Of a DNA stretch of 22,370 nucleotides, positions 6,667 through 13,937 are shown piece after piece. The translations under genes were made by a program, and so were the position numbers. Numbering within the stretch: the stretch's first letter is position 1; every line of letters starts with the position of its first letter. Origin of the DNA: a virus; IMG/VR virus record IMGVR_UViG_3300010299_004680, positions 1-22,370 of that record, one strand, 5' to 3'. The notes beneath the pieces were generated by a model, which was not told the origin of the DNA, did not search any database, and saw only the letters and a program-made list of their open reading frames with translations.

Positions 6667-7089
6667 TTAAAAGTTTTGCCAAACATTTAGATTAACAAAA
6701 ATTCCATTTGTTGATGTGTCAGCCCAAGACAATTTTTGCCAGCAAGAAAAGTAATAAATTTGAAAACTATCATCTGAATTACTTGGCAAAATTTGTTCTT
6801 GATGATTGCAAATTGGCAAGTTTGCCCTACCAGCATCATAAACAGGAGAAACAGAAAAACTCCAAGTTGTATTTGCCCGAGCATAAACTGCAAACTGCTG
6901 GACAAGTGTTTGTTCCTGAATGATAGGCTCACCAACTTGAACAAGATGTGTTTCAATTGCTGGCAATATAGTCAGTGTTAGTTGCTGAGTTGCTGAGTCG
7001 GTTGCAGATTTTGCCGTTGATGCATTTACAGCAAATAAACAAAGTGTAAATAAAATGCTGATGATTATTATTTGAATTTTTTTAATCAA
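6667..7089 (-). CDS. Secreted or surface protein with signal peptide
   Basis: I place the start at TTG 7089, because GAGGT lies six bases before it and the product then begins with a clean signal peptide: a basic end (MIKKIQ), a hydrophobic core ('IIIISILFTLCLFAV') and a likely cleavage after 'VNA'. An ATG at 7128 in the same frame would overlap the upstream gene by 47 bases and is less likely. The mature part (about 115 residues) is beta-rich ('QLTLTILPAIETHLVQVGE', 'WSFSVSPVYD') with two Cys that could pair. There is no anchor or membrane segment after the signal peptide. The family is unknown. A phage-made exported protein could alter the host surface, for example in superinfection exclusion; this is inference. 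Confidence 0.65.
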   Translation of the reverse strand: MIKKIQIIIISILFTLCLFAVNASTAKSATDSATQQLTLTILPAIETHLVQVGEPIIQEQTLVQQFAVYARANTTWSFSVSPVYDAGRANLPICNHQEQILPSNSDDSFQIYYFSCWQKLSWADTSTNGIFVNLNVWQNF

Positions 7090-7348
7090 GATAATACCTC
7101 GGCTTTTGTAGCTGGTAATATTTTTCATCAGTCAAATCAATTTTTTTATAAATTTTTTCAAACTGAACATTTGATGGAAAAGGAATAATTTCAATCAATT
7201 CATCTTCCTCCCAAACTTTCAAATATGTTTCTTGGGGGTGAGTGAAAAGTTGGAAAAATAAACTTGTTCTTTTTCCGTATTGTTCAAATACAAAAACTCC
7301 ATCGGGGTTGTAATCATTATCAAATTTTGAGTAAAATATATCTTTCAT
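7082..7348 (-). CDS. Hypothetical small protein, 88 residues
   Basis: The start at 7348 (MKDIFYSKFD) is chosen because TATAAT lies seven bases before it; a frame extension to 7369 would run into the promoter. The protein is rich in aromatic and acidic residues ('VFVFEQYGKRTSLFFQLF', 'YLKVWEEDELIEIIPFP') and looks like a compact alpha/beta protein without membrane segments. It overlaps the secreted protein's TTG start by eight bases (TTGATTAA), so the two are probably co-translated. No family was recognised. Confidence 0.65.
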   Translation of the reverse strand: MKDIFYSKFDNDYNPDGVFVFEQYGKRTSLFFQLFTHPQETYLKVWEEDELIEIIPFPSNVQFEKIYKKIDLTDEKYYQLQKPRYYLD

Positions 7349-7361
7349 ATATCCCATTATA
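7349..7361 (-). promoter_or_regulatory. -10 box giving a leaderless start at 7348
   Basis: On the minus strand a perfect TATAAT (7361-7356) is followed by seven bases and ATG at 7348. No Shine-Dalgarno site is present. Confidence 0.6.
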
Positions 7362-7503
7362 GCTGGCAATTTGGAGAAATCTTGTTTTTAGCTTAAATTT
7401 TTTTGAATTGCCTGTTATGCGAAATTCCAGCAGGATTTAGGATTTTTTTTTACAATAGAGGGTGCAGAGGGCGGGGATTGGGATATTAGGTTTAAGCTAT
7501 GAA

Positions 7504-7610
7504 GAGAAGAAGAGTTAAAGAGAAGAAGAGTTAAAGAGAAGAAGAGTTAAAGAGAAGAAGAGTTAAAGAGAAGAAGAGTTAAAGAGAAGAAGAGTTAAAG
7601 AGAAGAAGAG
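7504..7610. repeat. Tandem array, 16-base unit, 6.7 copies
   Basis: Six perfect copies of GAGAAGAAGAGTTAAA run from 7504 to 7599, followed by 11 bases of a seventh copy. One strand is nearly all purine. The unit is not a multiple of three and no long frame crosses the array, so it is non-coding. Perfect copies suggest recent amplification or strong constraint. Confidence 0.95.
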
Positions 7611-7612
7611 AA

Positions 7613-7624
7613 CGCGCGCGCGCG
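7613..7624. repeat. (CG)6 alternating run
   Basis: Twelve bases of alternating C and G directly follow the tandem array in an otherwise AT-rich region. Such runs can adopt left-handed DNA. Confidence 0.9.
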
Positions 7625-7724
7625 TATGTATTTATAAACTGTTCCCACCTATCTCCCGATATAATCCGCAAAGACAGTCAGCAAGCGGAAACGCAAAACG
7701 ACATCACAAGAAAAACAATTGGAT

Positions 7725-8240
7725 TTATTGTATTTCATTTATTGTTTTGATAATTTCAAAATCGGTATCTGATATTTCTATTTTTTTGGTTTTGCAGCGT
7801 CCAGTGTAATACATATGCTGAGCGATAAAGCGGACAGCAAAAGTCCAGCGGACTGGCAAATCACCATCATTTGGAGGAAAGCCTATCATAGCCTCAAACT
7901 CAGGCATTTGCTGAATGTCATCACACCAATCTGTGTCAGCAAAAAGTCCAATACCAATAATGTCCTGATGATTTTCAGATTGCAGTTCAGCCACTCTTTC
8001 AATGATTTGCTTAAATGCCTGATTTCTTAAATTCATTAACACAATATTGCCATCAACACTTTCTGGATTGATTTCTTCTTGGCAATTTTTATTAAGGATA
8101 AAAAAGATTTCAAAAATTTCACAATCTGTATTTCTCCAATCTCTTTCATCAATTCCAGAAACAAACAGTGGAAATTTCTTTTTTAACCTCATTATAATTT
8201 CATCAAGTAACAAATCTCTTTCATTTTCAGGGCTGAGCAT
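7725..8240 (-). CDS. Hypothetical protein, 171 residues
   Basis: The protein is acidic and probably globular. It opens with a charged helix ('PENERDLLLDEIIMRLKKK') and later has 'GIGLFADTDWCDD' and 'VRWTFAVRFIAQHMYY'. No signal peptide, membrane segment or known motif was recognised. An AGGA eight bases before the ATG may serve as ribosome site; a TAGGAT six bases before it could instead be a weak -10 box. It is divergent from the gene at 8322, so the 81 bases between them hold two promoters. Confidence 0.65.
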   Translation of the reverse strand: MLSPENERDLLLDEIIMRLKKKFPLFVSGIDERDWRNTDCEIFEIFFILNKNCQEEINPESVDGNIVLMNLRNQAFKQIIERVAELQSENHQDIIGIGLFADTDWCDDIQQMPEFEAMIGFPPNDGDLPVRWTFAVRFIAQHMYYTGRCKTKKIEISDTDFEIIKTINEIQ

Positions 8241-8283
8241 ACAACAATCCTAATTCTTAGGGAATTATTTACAGTGGAAATTA

Positions 8284-8321
8284 TTGCAAAAATTCAAAAA
8301 ATCCTATATGATGAAAAGTAA
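8284..8321 (+). promoter_or_regulatory. Sigma-70-type promoter before 8322
   Basis: TTGCAA (8284-8289), a 17-base spacer and TATGAT (8307-8312) make a good housekeeping-type promoter. The ATG is nine bases after the -10 box, so the leader would be only two or three bases. Confidence 0.65.
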
Positions 8322-8984
8322 ATGACCCAAAATCCATATAATAAAAGTTTGCCACAGGGTTGGGTTGAGGCAAAATATGAAACGGCAACTCACTATCTTA
8401 TTGGTTATTTAATGGAGCCTGGCTGTGAGTTTGAAAAACGCTGGAGCAGTTTTATTGGCAAATGGGAAAATGCAAAAGGCTTGGAGATGAGAATAAAACA
8501 ACAAGAGATTAGGCACGAGCATCAAGGCTTTGGTAATGTTAAAATGCGGGAGGCAGTTCAAAGAGCTTTGAAGCAATCAAAAACACGAGCCTATGGCACA
8601 ATTGATATTCTGAGATTGGATAAAATATTAGTTGCAGAAAAATTATCACCAATGATAGCCCTTGACCCAAAAGGCTTTATTGCAAAAACTCCGGGCAGCA
8701 AAAAAGAAGCCAAATACCGCAAGCACGGTGTTCCTGATGATATTGCTGATGAGTTTGAGGCGCTGAGATATATCAAAGGACACGGACCCCCAATCAGTCA
8801 GACAGCGAGCACAAAAGCACGAGGAAACAGAGACCCAAGAATTAAGGCGCAAAGATGCGTGAGCGAGTGGGTCCGCTGGATTGAAGTTCAAGCTTTGGAT
8901 AATTTGATTGCCAATTTACACGATGACAACAAAGCTGGAGATGTTGTTGTGGACAGAGAAGAGTTTTTGAAAATTTTAAGGTAA
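8322..8984 (+). CDS. Hypothetical protein, 220 residues
   Basis: First gene of the plus-strand middle region, with its own promoter. The protein is basic and appears soluble, with mixed helices ('LEMRIKQQEIRHEHQGFG', 'VSEWVRWIEVQALDNLIANL') and a Gly/Thr/Lys/Arg-rich linker near residue 160 ('HGPPISQTASTKARGNRD'). There are no membrane segments or catalytic motifs that I recognise. A nucleic-acid-binding role would fit the charge, but nothing specific shows it. Confidence 0.7.
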   Translation: MTQNPYNKSLPQGWVEAKYETATHYLIGYLMEPGCEFEKRWSSFIGKWENAKGLEMRIKQQEIRHEHQGFGNVKMREAVQRALKQSKTRAYGTIDILRLDKILVAEKLSPMIALDPKGFIAKTPGSKKEAKYRKHGVPDDIADEFEALRYIKGHGPPISQTASTKARGNRDPRIKAQRCVSEWVRWIEVQALDNLIANLHDDNKAGDVVVDREEFLKILR

Positions 8985-9025
8985 TATCATTATGATAAAA
9001 ACACAACAAGAATAATTTTTTGCTA

Positions 9026-9037
9026 TACAATGGAAAT
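9026..9037 (+). promoter_or_regulatory. -10 box giving a leaderless start at 9038
   Basis: TACAAT at 9026-9031 is followed by GGAAAT and ATG. The same GGAAATATGAAAA block follows the -10 box at 9360. Confidence 0.55.
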
Positions 9038-9328
9038 ATGAAAAATATATTTAACAAAATCAAAACAATTTTCCGCTACAAAAAACCCAGCATTTTAGTC
9101 AGTCCCACAAAAAAAGTTAATGTTCAGTCATCAGCAATTAGGGCTGTTGAATATGATGAGCAGACAAAAGACCTTTTTGTTGATTTCACAAAAGGAACAA
9201 AATACCGTTATTCAGAAGTCAAAGCAGAAGATTTTTATAATCTTGTTTCCAGCGAGTCCGTTGGTAAGGAATTTGTTGCCTCTATCCGCAATTCCTACGA
9301 ATTTGAAAAAATTGAGGAAAAGAAATAA
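9038..9328 (+). CDS. KTSC-domain protein
   Basis: A 96-residue protein. After a short basic N-terminus ('FNKIKTIFRYKKPS') comes a KTSC domain at about residues 28-90: 'VQSSAIRAVEYDEQTKDLFV', then 'FTKGTKYRYSEVKAEDF' and 'SVGKEFVASIRNSYEF'. KTSC is a small domain of unknown biochemical role, named for its Lys-Thr-Ser-Cys signature, found in many phage and bacterial proteins, sometimes linked to nucleic-acid-related genes. ATG 9038 is preferred to TTG 9020 because the -10 box overlaps the codons between them. It has its own leaderless promoter. Confidence 0.8.
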   Translation: MKNIFNKIKTIFRYKKPSILVSPTKKVNVQSSAIRAVEYDEQTKDLFVDFTKGTKYRYSEVKAEDFYNLVSSESVGKEFVASIRNSYEFEKIEEKK

Positions 9329-9337
9329 GCGAAAATT

Positions 9338-9371
9338 CTGCCACATTTTCAATTTTGCATATAATGGAAAT
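9338..9371 (+). promoter_or_regulatory. Promoter giving a leaderless start at 9372
   Basis: CTGCCA (9338-9343), a 16-base spacer and a perfect TATAAT (9360-9365) are followed by GGAAAT and ATG 9372. Confidence 0.6.
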
Positions 9372-9677
9372 ATGAAAACAATTCAAAACATACTTAACGC
9401 CGTTTGGCAAAAAATACAAAATGAACCAGTAATTATTAAGACAGCTTTGGCAACCGCAATTGCTGGAGGCTATCTTAATTTCCTGGCTCCAACGCAAATT
9501 ACTCTTTTGGAAAACCTTGCAGCATTAGCTGTTTTTGTTATCACAGCTTATTCATTAAGAAGCGATGTTGCACCAGTTCCGCCAGAGCTGAGAGGAAGCA
9601 TTATTCCTGGACATAAAGATAATGTTCCTAAGGAGTTTGTTATCAGTGATACCCCTTCTGGCGACCAAGAAAACTAA
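9372..9677 (+). CDS. Holin-like membrane protein
   Basis: A 101-residue protein with ATG 9372 fixed by the -10 box six bases before it; the longer frame from 9120 is an overlap artefact. It has 'EPVIIKTALATAIAGGYLNF' (first hydrophobic segment, about 18-38), 'LLENLAALAVFVITAYSL' (second, about 45-65) and then 'RSDVAPVPPE', a layout like the holin-type proteins of actinobacteriophages (EPxxI, two helices, R-x-x-V-x-P). It lies about 5 kb from the lysis genes and just before the metallophosphoesterase. It may be a true holin, or a membrane protein of another role. Confidence 0.5.
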   Translation: MKTIQNILNAVWQKIQNEPVIIKTALATAIAGGYLNFLAPTQITLLENLAALAVFVITAYSLRSDVAPVPPELRGSIIPGHKDNVPKEFVISDTPSGDQEN

Positions 9678-9694
9678 AAAAGGAAAAATATTAA

Positions 9695-10951
9695 ATGGAC
9701 ACTACAAAGAAAAATAAAATAATTGCAGCGCTTAAAAAGCACAACGGAAACGCAACAGCAGCAGCTAAAGAGTTAGATGTTCCTCCGAGGACAATGAGGC
9801 GCTGGGTTGCAGAAAATAATCTCCGTTTGCAAATTGATGATACCGATGCAGACAAAAGAAAAGTAACATCACAAAAACAAAAAGATGGCACGCTTTCACC
9901 AGATGCTTTACATTTAACTCCAGAAGAGTTGATGGAAGCCTATAATCTGGGTGATGATTATTTTCCTGTTAAGTTGGATATTTCAGAGCGAGATGCAGGA
10001 ACAGCCTCTGCTCCAAAAGTCAGCAGAGGCATTTCACTCACTGTTCAAAAAAAGCCAGAATTGCCAGAGCCAGCTTTTGAAGGCAGACCAATTACAATTA
10101 AGCCAAGAAAGCGCAGCAAGAAAAAGCAAAAAAAGACCACTGAGTTGGTGTTGGTCATTTCAGATTATCACGCACCCTATGTTGATTGGGATTTGCACAA
10201 CGCCGCGCTTAGGCTGATTGAAGAAAATGAGCCAAATAGAATTATTGTTAATGGAGATTTGGTAGATTTTCCAACAGTTGGCAGACACCGTCAAACAACG
10301 CAAAGATGTATGGCAACGGTGTCAGAGTGTATTGAAGTTGGCGGCAAGATTTTATCAGATTTAAGAGCAGCGGCAACCGAAGATTGCCAAATTGATTTTA
10401 TTCCTGGTAATCACGATGCGTGGCTTTCAAATTATATTCTTGATAAAGCAAAATCTATTTATGACCTTACAGCATACGGAGAAGAAACTCCTGTGTGGTC
10501 ATTTGAAAAGCTGTTTAGGCTAGAAGAAATGGGAATAAATATTGTTGGCGAGCCTGACACCTGGCCAAGTTCCCACATAGCGCTCACTCAGCATTTAATT
10601 GTTCATCACGGTGATGTGGCGCGCAAAGGTTCTGGAGCCTCACCTCTGGCAAGTATGAGCGGAAAAGATTTTGCAGAAATCCACGGTCATACCCACAGAC
10701 AAAGTATTGTTTCCAGATGCGTTCATTTTGCAGACGGTAGCACAAAGATTTATCAGGGCGGCGAGTGTGGGGCGATGTGTAAAATGGAAGATGGCGGATT
10801 TCCCACTTACACAAGACACCCAGACTGGCAAACTGGTTTCTGTTCTGTTGAGTTATTGCTAGATGATAAAGGCAATAAGACAGAACATTATTCTATTGAT
10901 TTGGCAACCTGGCAAAATTCTGTTTTAATGTGGCGCGGCAATGCTTGGTAG
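9695..10951 (+). CDS. Calcineurin-like metallophosphoesterase with N-terminal HTH
   Basis: A 418-residue protein. Residues 18-40 form a Fis-like helix-turn-helix ('ATAAAKELDVPPRTMRRW'). Residues about 60-148 are a linker ending in a very basic stretch ('KPRKRSKKKQKK'). Residues 150-400 hold all five metal-site motifs of calcineurin-type phosphoesterases: DYH (157-159), GDLVD (187-191), GNHD (238-241), HHGD (304-307) and GHTH (331-334). The enzyme should cleave phosphomono- or diesters using two metal ions, and HTH plus basic linker suggest that it acts on DNA. An AAGGA site lies about ten bases before the start, only 17 bases after the preceding stop. The substrate is unknown. Confidence 0.85.
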   Translation: MDTTKKNKIIAALKKHNGNATAAAKELDVPPRTMRRWVAENNLRLQIDDTDADKRKVTSQKQKDGTLSPDALHLTPEELMEAYNLGDDYFPVKLDISERDAGTASAPKVSRGISLTVQKKPELPEPAFEGRPITIKPRKRSKKKQKKTTELVLVISDYHAPYVDWDLHNAALRLIEENEPNRIIVNGDLVDFPTVGRHRQTTQRCMATVSECIEVGGKILSDLRAAATEDCQIDFIPGNHDAWLSNYILDKAKSIYDLTAYGEETPVWSFEKLFRLEEMGINIVGEPDTWPSSHIALTQHLIVHHGDVARKGSGASPLASMSGKDFAEIHGHTHRQSIVSRCVHFADGSTKIYQGGECGAMCKMEDGGFPTYTRHPDWQTGFCSVELLLDDKGNKTEHYSIDLATWQNSVLMWRGNAW

Positions 10952-10989
10952 ATTTATCGGAAATCATAGCAAATAATTATTTTTTACCT

Positions 10990-11011
10990 TACAATATGAT
11001 AAAAGATTGTA
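10990..11011 (+). promoter_or_regulatory. Promoter with very short leader before 11012
   Basis: TACAAT (10990-10995) and TATGAT (10995-11000) overlap. Using the second, transcription would begin around 11007, giving a leader of about five bases. There is no Shine-Dalgarno site before the ATG. Confidence 0.45.
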
Positions 11012-12292
11012 ATGAATAAGGATAATGAAAAAGCAATTGGAGTAATTGGACTTGGCTGGGTTGGATTAGTTACATCAGTTTGTTTTGCTGAGCTAGGATA
11101 TAATATAGTTGCTCACGATATTTTGCAAAACAAAATTAAAGATTTGAAGAACGGCAAAACAAATCTTTATGAACCTGATTTGCCAGAGTTGCTGAGTAAA
11201 AACAAAAACAAAATTACTTTTACAACATCTGTTCAGGAGGTAATGAATAAAACAGAAATCATTTTTATTTGTGTTGATACACCCCCTACACAATTTGGAG
11301 ATGCAGACCTTTCAAAAGTGTTTGCAGTGATTAGCAATTTGCAAGCAAGCACAGACCACATTTTGGTAATGAAAAGCACCGTGCCGCCAGGGACTGGCAA
11401 CAAAATTAAAAACTATAATGAAAATATAGTGTATGTTTCCTGTCCGGAATTTTTGAAAGAAGGCAGCGCAATCAAAGATTTTATGAGTCCGGACAGAGTT
11501 GTTATTGGAACAACAGAAGATGATAAAGATGCTGGACTTAAGGTTGCTGAGCTTTACAGTCAGCTTAACAGCCCAATAATTTTTACAGATTTGCCAAGCG
11601 CTGAGATGATAAAGATTGCATCAAATGCTTTTTTGGCAACAAAAATATCTTTTATAAATGAAATAGCAAATGTTTGTGAAAAAGTTGATGCAAATATTGA
11701 TGATGTTGCATTTGGAATGGGAAGTGATACAAGAATTGGAAATGAATTTCTCAAAGCTGGTATTGGATATGGAGGCTCTTGTTTTCCGAAGGACGTCAGC
11801 GCATTAAAAACAATGTCAGGAAATTTTGGATATTACTTTCAAACTCTTAATGCCACAATTGAAGTAAATGAAATGCAAAAGCGTTCTATCATCAACAGAT
11901 TAAAAAAACAGTTGGGTAATTTGCATAATAAACAAATAGGTTTGCTCGGAATGTCATTTAAGCCAAACACCGATGACATCAGAGAAGCACCAAGTGTTGT
12001 GATAGCAAACAGATTAAAAAGCGAAGGCGCAAAAATTGTTGCTTATGACCCAGTTGCATCAAATCGGATTAAAGATGTGATTGATGAAATTGAAATGACA
12101 GAAATGCCAGAAAATGTTTTTGCTCAATCAGATGCTGTTGTTTTGATTACAGAGTGGAGCGAGTTCAGAGAATTAAATTGGGAAAATCTTTTTGGCAAGA
12201 TGCTCACTCCTATCATTATTGATGGAAGGAATTGTTTAGATAAAGAACGATTGTTGCAGGCTGGATTTCTTTATCAAGGCATTGGACGATAA
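11012..12292 (+). CDS. ugd: UDP-glucose 6-dehydrogenase (nucleotide-sugar dehydrogenase)
   Basis: A 426-residue protein, full length for the family. It has an NAD-binding Rossmann start ('IGVIGLGWVGLVTS', residues 9-22), 'STVPPGTG' (122-129), 'PEFLKEGSAIKDFMSPDRVV' (145-164), the central helix with Lys201 and Asn205 ('EMIKIASNAFLATKISF'), the catalytic Cys257 in 'GGSCFPKD', and the C-terminal 'GMSFKPNTDDIREAPS'. It would oxidise UDP-glucose to UDP-glucuronate with two NAD+. A UDP-N-acetylhexosamine dehydrogenase is the main alternative, but the decarboxylase for UDP-glucuronate at 15469 supports the glucose form. It stands alone on its promoter; an inverted repeat follows the stop. Confidence 0.9.
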   Translation: MNKDNEKAIGVIGLGWVGLVTSVCFAELGYNIVAHDILQNKIKDLKNGKTNLYEPDLPELLSKNKNKITFTTSVQEVMNKTEIIFICVDTPPTQFGDADLSKVFAVISNLQASTDHILVMKSTVPPGTGNKIKNYNENIVYVSCPEFLKEGSAIKDFMSPDRVVIGTTEDDKDAGLKVAELYSQLNSPIIFTDLPSAEMIKIASNAFLATKISFINEIANVCEKVDANIDDVAFGMGSDTRIGNEFLKAGIGYGGSCFPKDVSALKTMSGNFGYYFQTLNATIEVNEMQKRSIINRLKKQLGNLHNKQIGLLGMSFKPNTDDIREAPSVVIANRLKSEGAKIVAYDPVASNRIKDVIDEIEMTEMPENVFAQSDAVVLITEWSEFRELNWENLFGKMLTPIIIDGRNCLDKERLLQAGFLYQGIGR

Positions 12293-12433
12293 ATCACCAG
12301 AAGCGCCCTAGAGCGCTTTGGATTGTTTTTACTAGCAAACACATATCAAACAGTTGGCAAGCACCCCTAAAAGCGGCTGAGCGCGCAGAAATGCTTTTTT
12401 GAAATGATAAAAAAGCCTGATTATCGGAAATTC
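12293..12433. other. Intergenic stretch with inverted repeat
   Basis: AAGCGC-CCTAGA-GCGCTT (12311-12327) is followed by a partial T-run and may end the ugd transcript. It resembles the inverted repeats at 4689 and near 4754. No coding frame is supported in the rest. Confidence 0.4.
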
Positions 12434-12469
12434 CTGCAAAATAATCAATGTTCCCATATAATGAGAAAA
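12434..12469 (+). promoter_or_regulatory. Promoter giving a leaderless start at 12470
   Basis: CTGCAA (12434-12439), a 17-base spacer and a perfect TATAAT (12457-12462) are followed by seven bases and ATG 12470. Confidence 0.65.
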
Positions 12470-13936
12470 ATGTCCAAATTAGATAAACAGCACCCAATGA
12501 TAAATGATTTTTGGGAAATCTTGGATAATTATAAAGATTTGCCCTTGCCTAAATATCCTATTTATATACCAAGTAAGGGTAGGGCTGAGACAAAAGCAAC
12601 GGCTGCAAATTTTGAAGAGAATAATATTCCTTATACTTTTTCAATAGAAAAAGAAGATGAAGAAAAATACAGAAAAGCTTTTCCCAATGCCGAGTTTATT
12701 ATTTTAGAAAAATCAAATCAAGGTAATCCATATTCAAGAAATACAATTAAAGAACACGCCCTTAAAAATGGACATAAATATCATTGGCATATTGATGATG
12801 ATATAAAAAAAATGGCATATTATTTAGATGGCAAAAATAATTATTTTGATAATTTTGCTCAATGCCTATCCATTATAGAAGCAGTTTGTGATAAATATGA
12901 AAATATTGGAGCAGCAAGTCCAAGAAGCAGCGCTTTTTCAAGAACAGAAAAAAGCATTATTGGATTTAACAAAAATATTTATTGTGTGATGTTGTTGAAA
13001 AATGATAATGATATTTGGTTCCGACCAGATGTTCTTGAAGATAAAGATATGAGTATGCAGATTTTGGCAAACGGAGAATGCACTGTTTTATTTAACCGAC
13101 TTTTAATGTTTAATCCAAGCACGGGCACAAATTCAGGCGGACACGGAGTTCATAGTGAAAGAGTAAAAAGCAGAGCAGAAAGAGCAAAACAATTGGCTAA
13201 AAATTGGCCGGGAGCTTTTGAATTAAGAGAAACAAAAGATGGACTGAGACCAAAGCCGTCAAGAATTTGGCAAACTTTCAAACAAAGACCAATAAAAAAA
13301 GGAGAAAACAATATGAATATACACGAAACATTAAAGGATTTATTGATTGATATAGATGATGTAAAACCTTTTTCAAAAAATCCCCGAAAGGGCAATGTTG
13401 ATAAAATTCAACAATCACTGCAAGCAAACGGGCAATATCGTCCAATTGTTGTTAATAAAAAAACAAATGAAATTCTGGCTGGTAATCATACCTGGCAGGC
13501 AGCAAAGATTTTAGGCTGGAAAAAGATTGCAGCCACATTTGTTGATGTCAGCAAAGAAGAAGCAAAGAAAATTGTTTTGATAGATAATAAATCCAGTGAT
13601 GATGCTGATTACTATAATGAAACTTTGAAAGAATTGCTGGAAGATTTGAAGAATGATTTAGATGGCACCGGCTATTCAGAAAGCGACCTAAACACACTGA
13701 TTGCCGATACTATGCCAAAAACAGATGCTTTTGAAGAATGGGAAAATATGCCCGATTTTGAGTCAGAAGATGTTTCTTCTGCCTATAAAACAACTGTTCA
13801 TTTTCCAACAGAAGAAGATGCTGATAATTTTTTTAAGCTCCTTGGAGTTGAGCGCAAAAAAGTTTTATGGTATCCTGATACAGACGGGCATAAGCCGACA
13901 GACGGCAAAAAAGAATATATCAAAGAAGAGGAATAA
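12470..13936 (+). CDS. TAGT-family glycosyltransferase fused to ParB-like domain
   Basis: A 488-residue protein. I use ATG 12470, seven bases after TATAAT, rather than ATG 12404. Residues about 28-280 resemble TET-associated glycosyltransferases: 'PIYIPSKGRAETKATAANFE' (30-49), 'YSRNTIKEHALKNGHKYHWH' (88-107), the metal-binding acids DDD (109-111) and the late acidic motif 'LEDKDMS' (189-195). Residues 282-488 form a ParB/sulfiredoxin-like domain ('GQYRPIVVNKKTNEILAGNH', then 'TWQAAKILGWKKI'), seen in phages beside DNA-modification enzymes. A strong AAAGGAG followed by an in-frame ATG at 13313 lies exactly at the domain border, so the ParB part may also be made alone. The inferred role is transfer of a sugar to modified bases in phage DNA. 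Confidence 0.75.
   Translation: MSKLDKQHPMINDFWEILDNYKDLPLPKYPIYIPSKGRAETKATAANFEENNIPYTFSIEKEDEEKYRKAFPNAEFIILEKSNQGNPYSRNTIKEHALKNGHKYHWHIDDDIKKMAYYLDGKNNYFDNFAQCLSIIEAVCDKYENIGAASPRSSAFSRTEKSIIGFNKNIYCVMLLKNDNDIWFRPDVLEDKDMSMQILANGECTVLFNRLLMFNPSTGTNSGGHGVHSERVKSRAERAKQLAKNWPGAFELRETKDGLRPKPSRIWQTFKQRPIKKGENNMNIHETLKDLLIDIDDVKPFSKNPRKGNVDKIQQSLQANGQYRPIVVNKKTNEILAGNHTWQAAKILGWKKIAATFVDVSKEEAKKIVLIDNKSSDDADYYNETLKELLEDLKNDLDGTGYSESDLNTLIADTMPKTDAFEEWENMPDFESEDVSSAYKTTVHFPTEEDADNFFKLLGVERKKVLWYPDTDGHKPTDGKKEYIKEEE
13300..13315 (+). promoter_or_regulatory. Internal ribosome site and in-frame start at ParB border
   Basis: An A-run with GGAG at 13301-13304, then AAAACAAT and ATG (13313-13315), sits in frame inside the fused gene at codon 282. 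It is as good as any ribosome site in this window, so a separate product of about 207 residues is plausible. Confidence 0.6.
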
Positions 13937-13937
13937 A

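Larger units (their letters stand above)
7362..7724. other. Long non-coding stretch with tandem repeats
   Basis: This is the largest gap without a convincing gene. It contains a T-rich segment, a GGGATT-rich segment, the 16-base tandem array (7504-7610), a (CG)6 run (7613-7624) and a TATAAT at 7660-7665 on the plus strand with no coding frame after it. An unrecognised RNA, a replication origin or a partition/packaging site are possible; nothing in the sequence decides between them. Confidence 0.5.

Noticed and set aside
6181-6690. 169-codon plus-strand frame rich in Phe and Leu
   Set aside because: It overlaps three better-supported minus-strand genes and their promoters; the membrane-like composition comes from reading AT-rich genes backwards.
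7504-7610. Tandem repeats as a CRISPR array
   Set aside because: The 16-base units abut directly with no spacers between them.
12404-12469. Upstream ATG as start of the glycosyltransferase-ParB gene
   Set aside because: The -35 and -10 boxes lie within this segment, so it is probably not transcribed; ATG 12470 fits the leaderless pattern.
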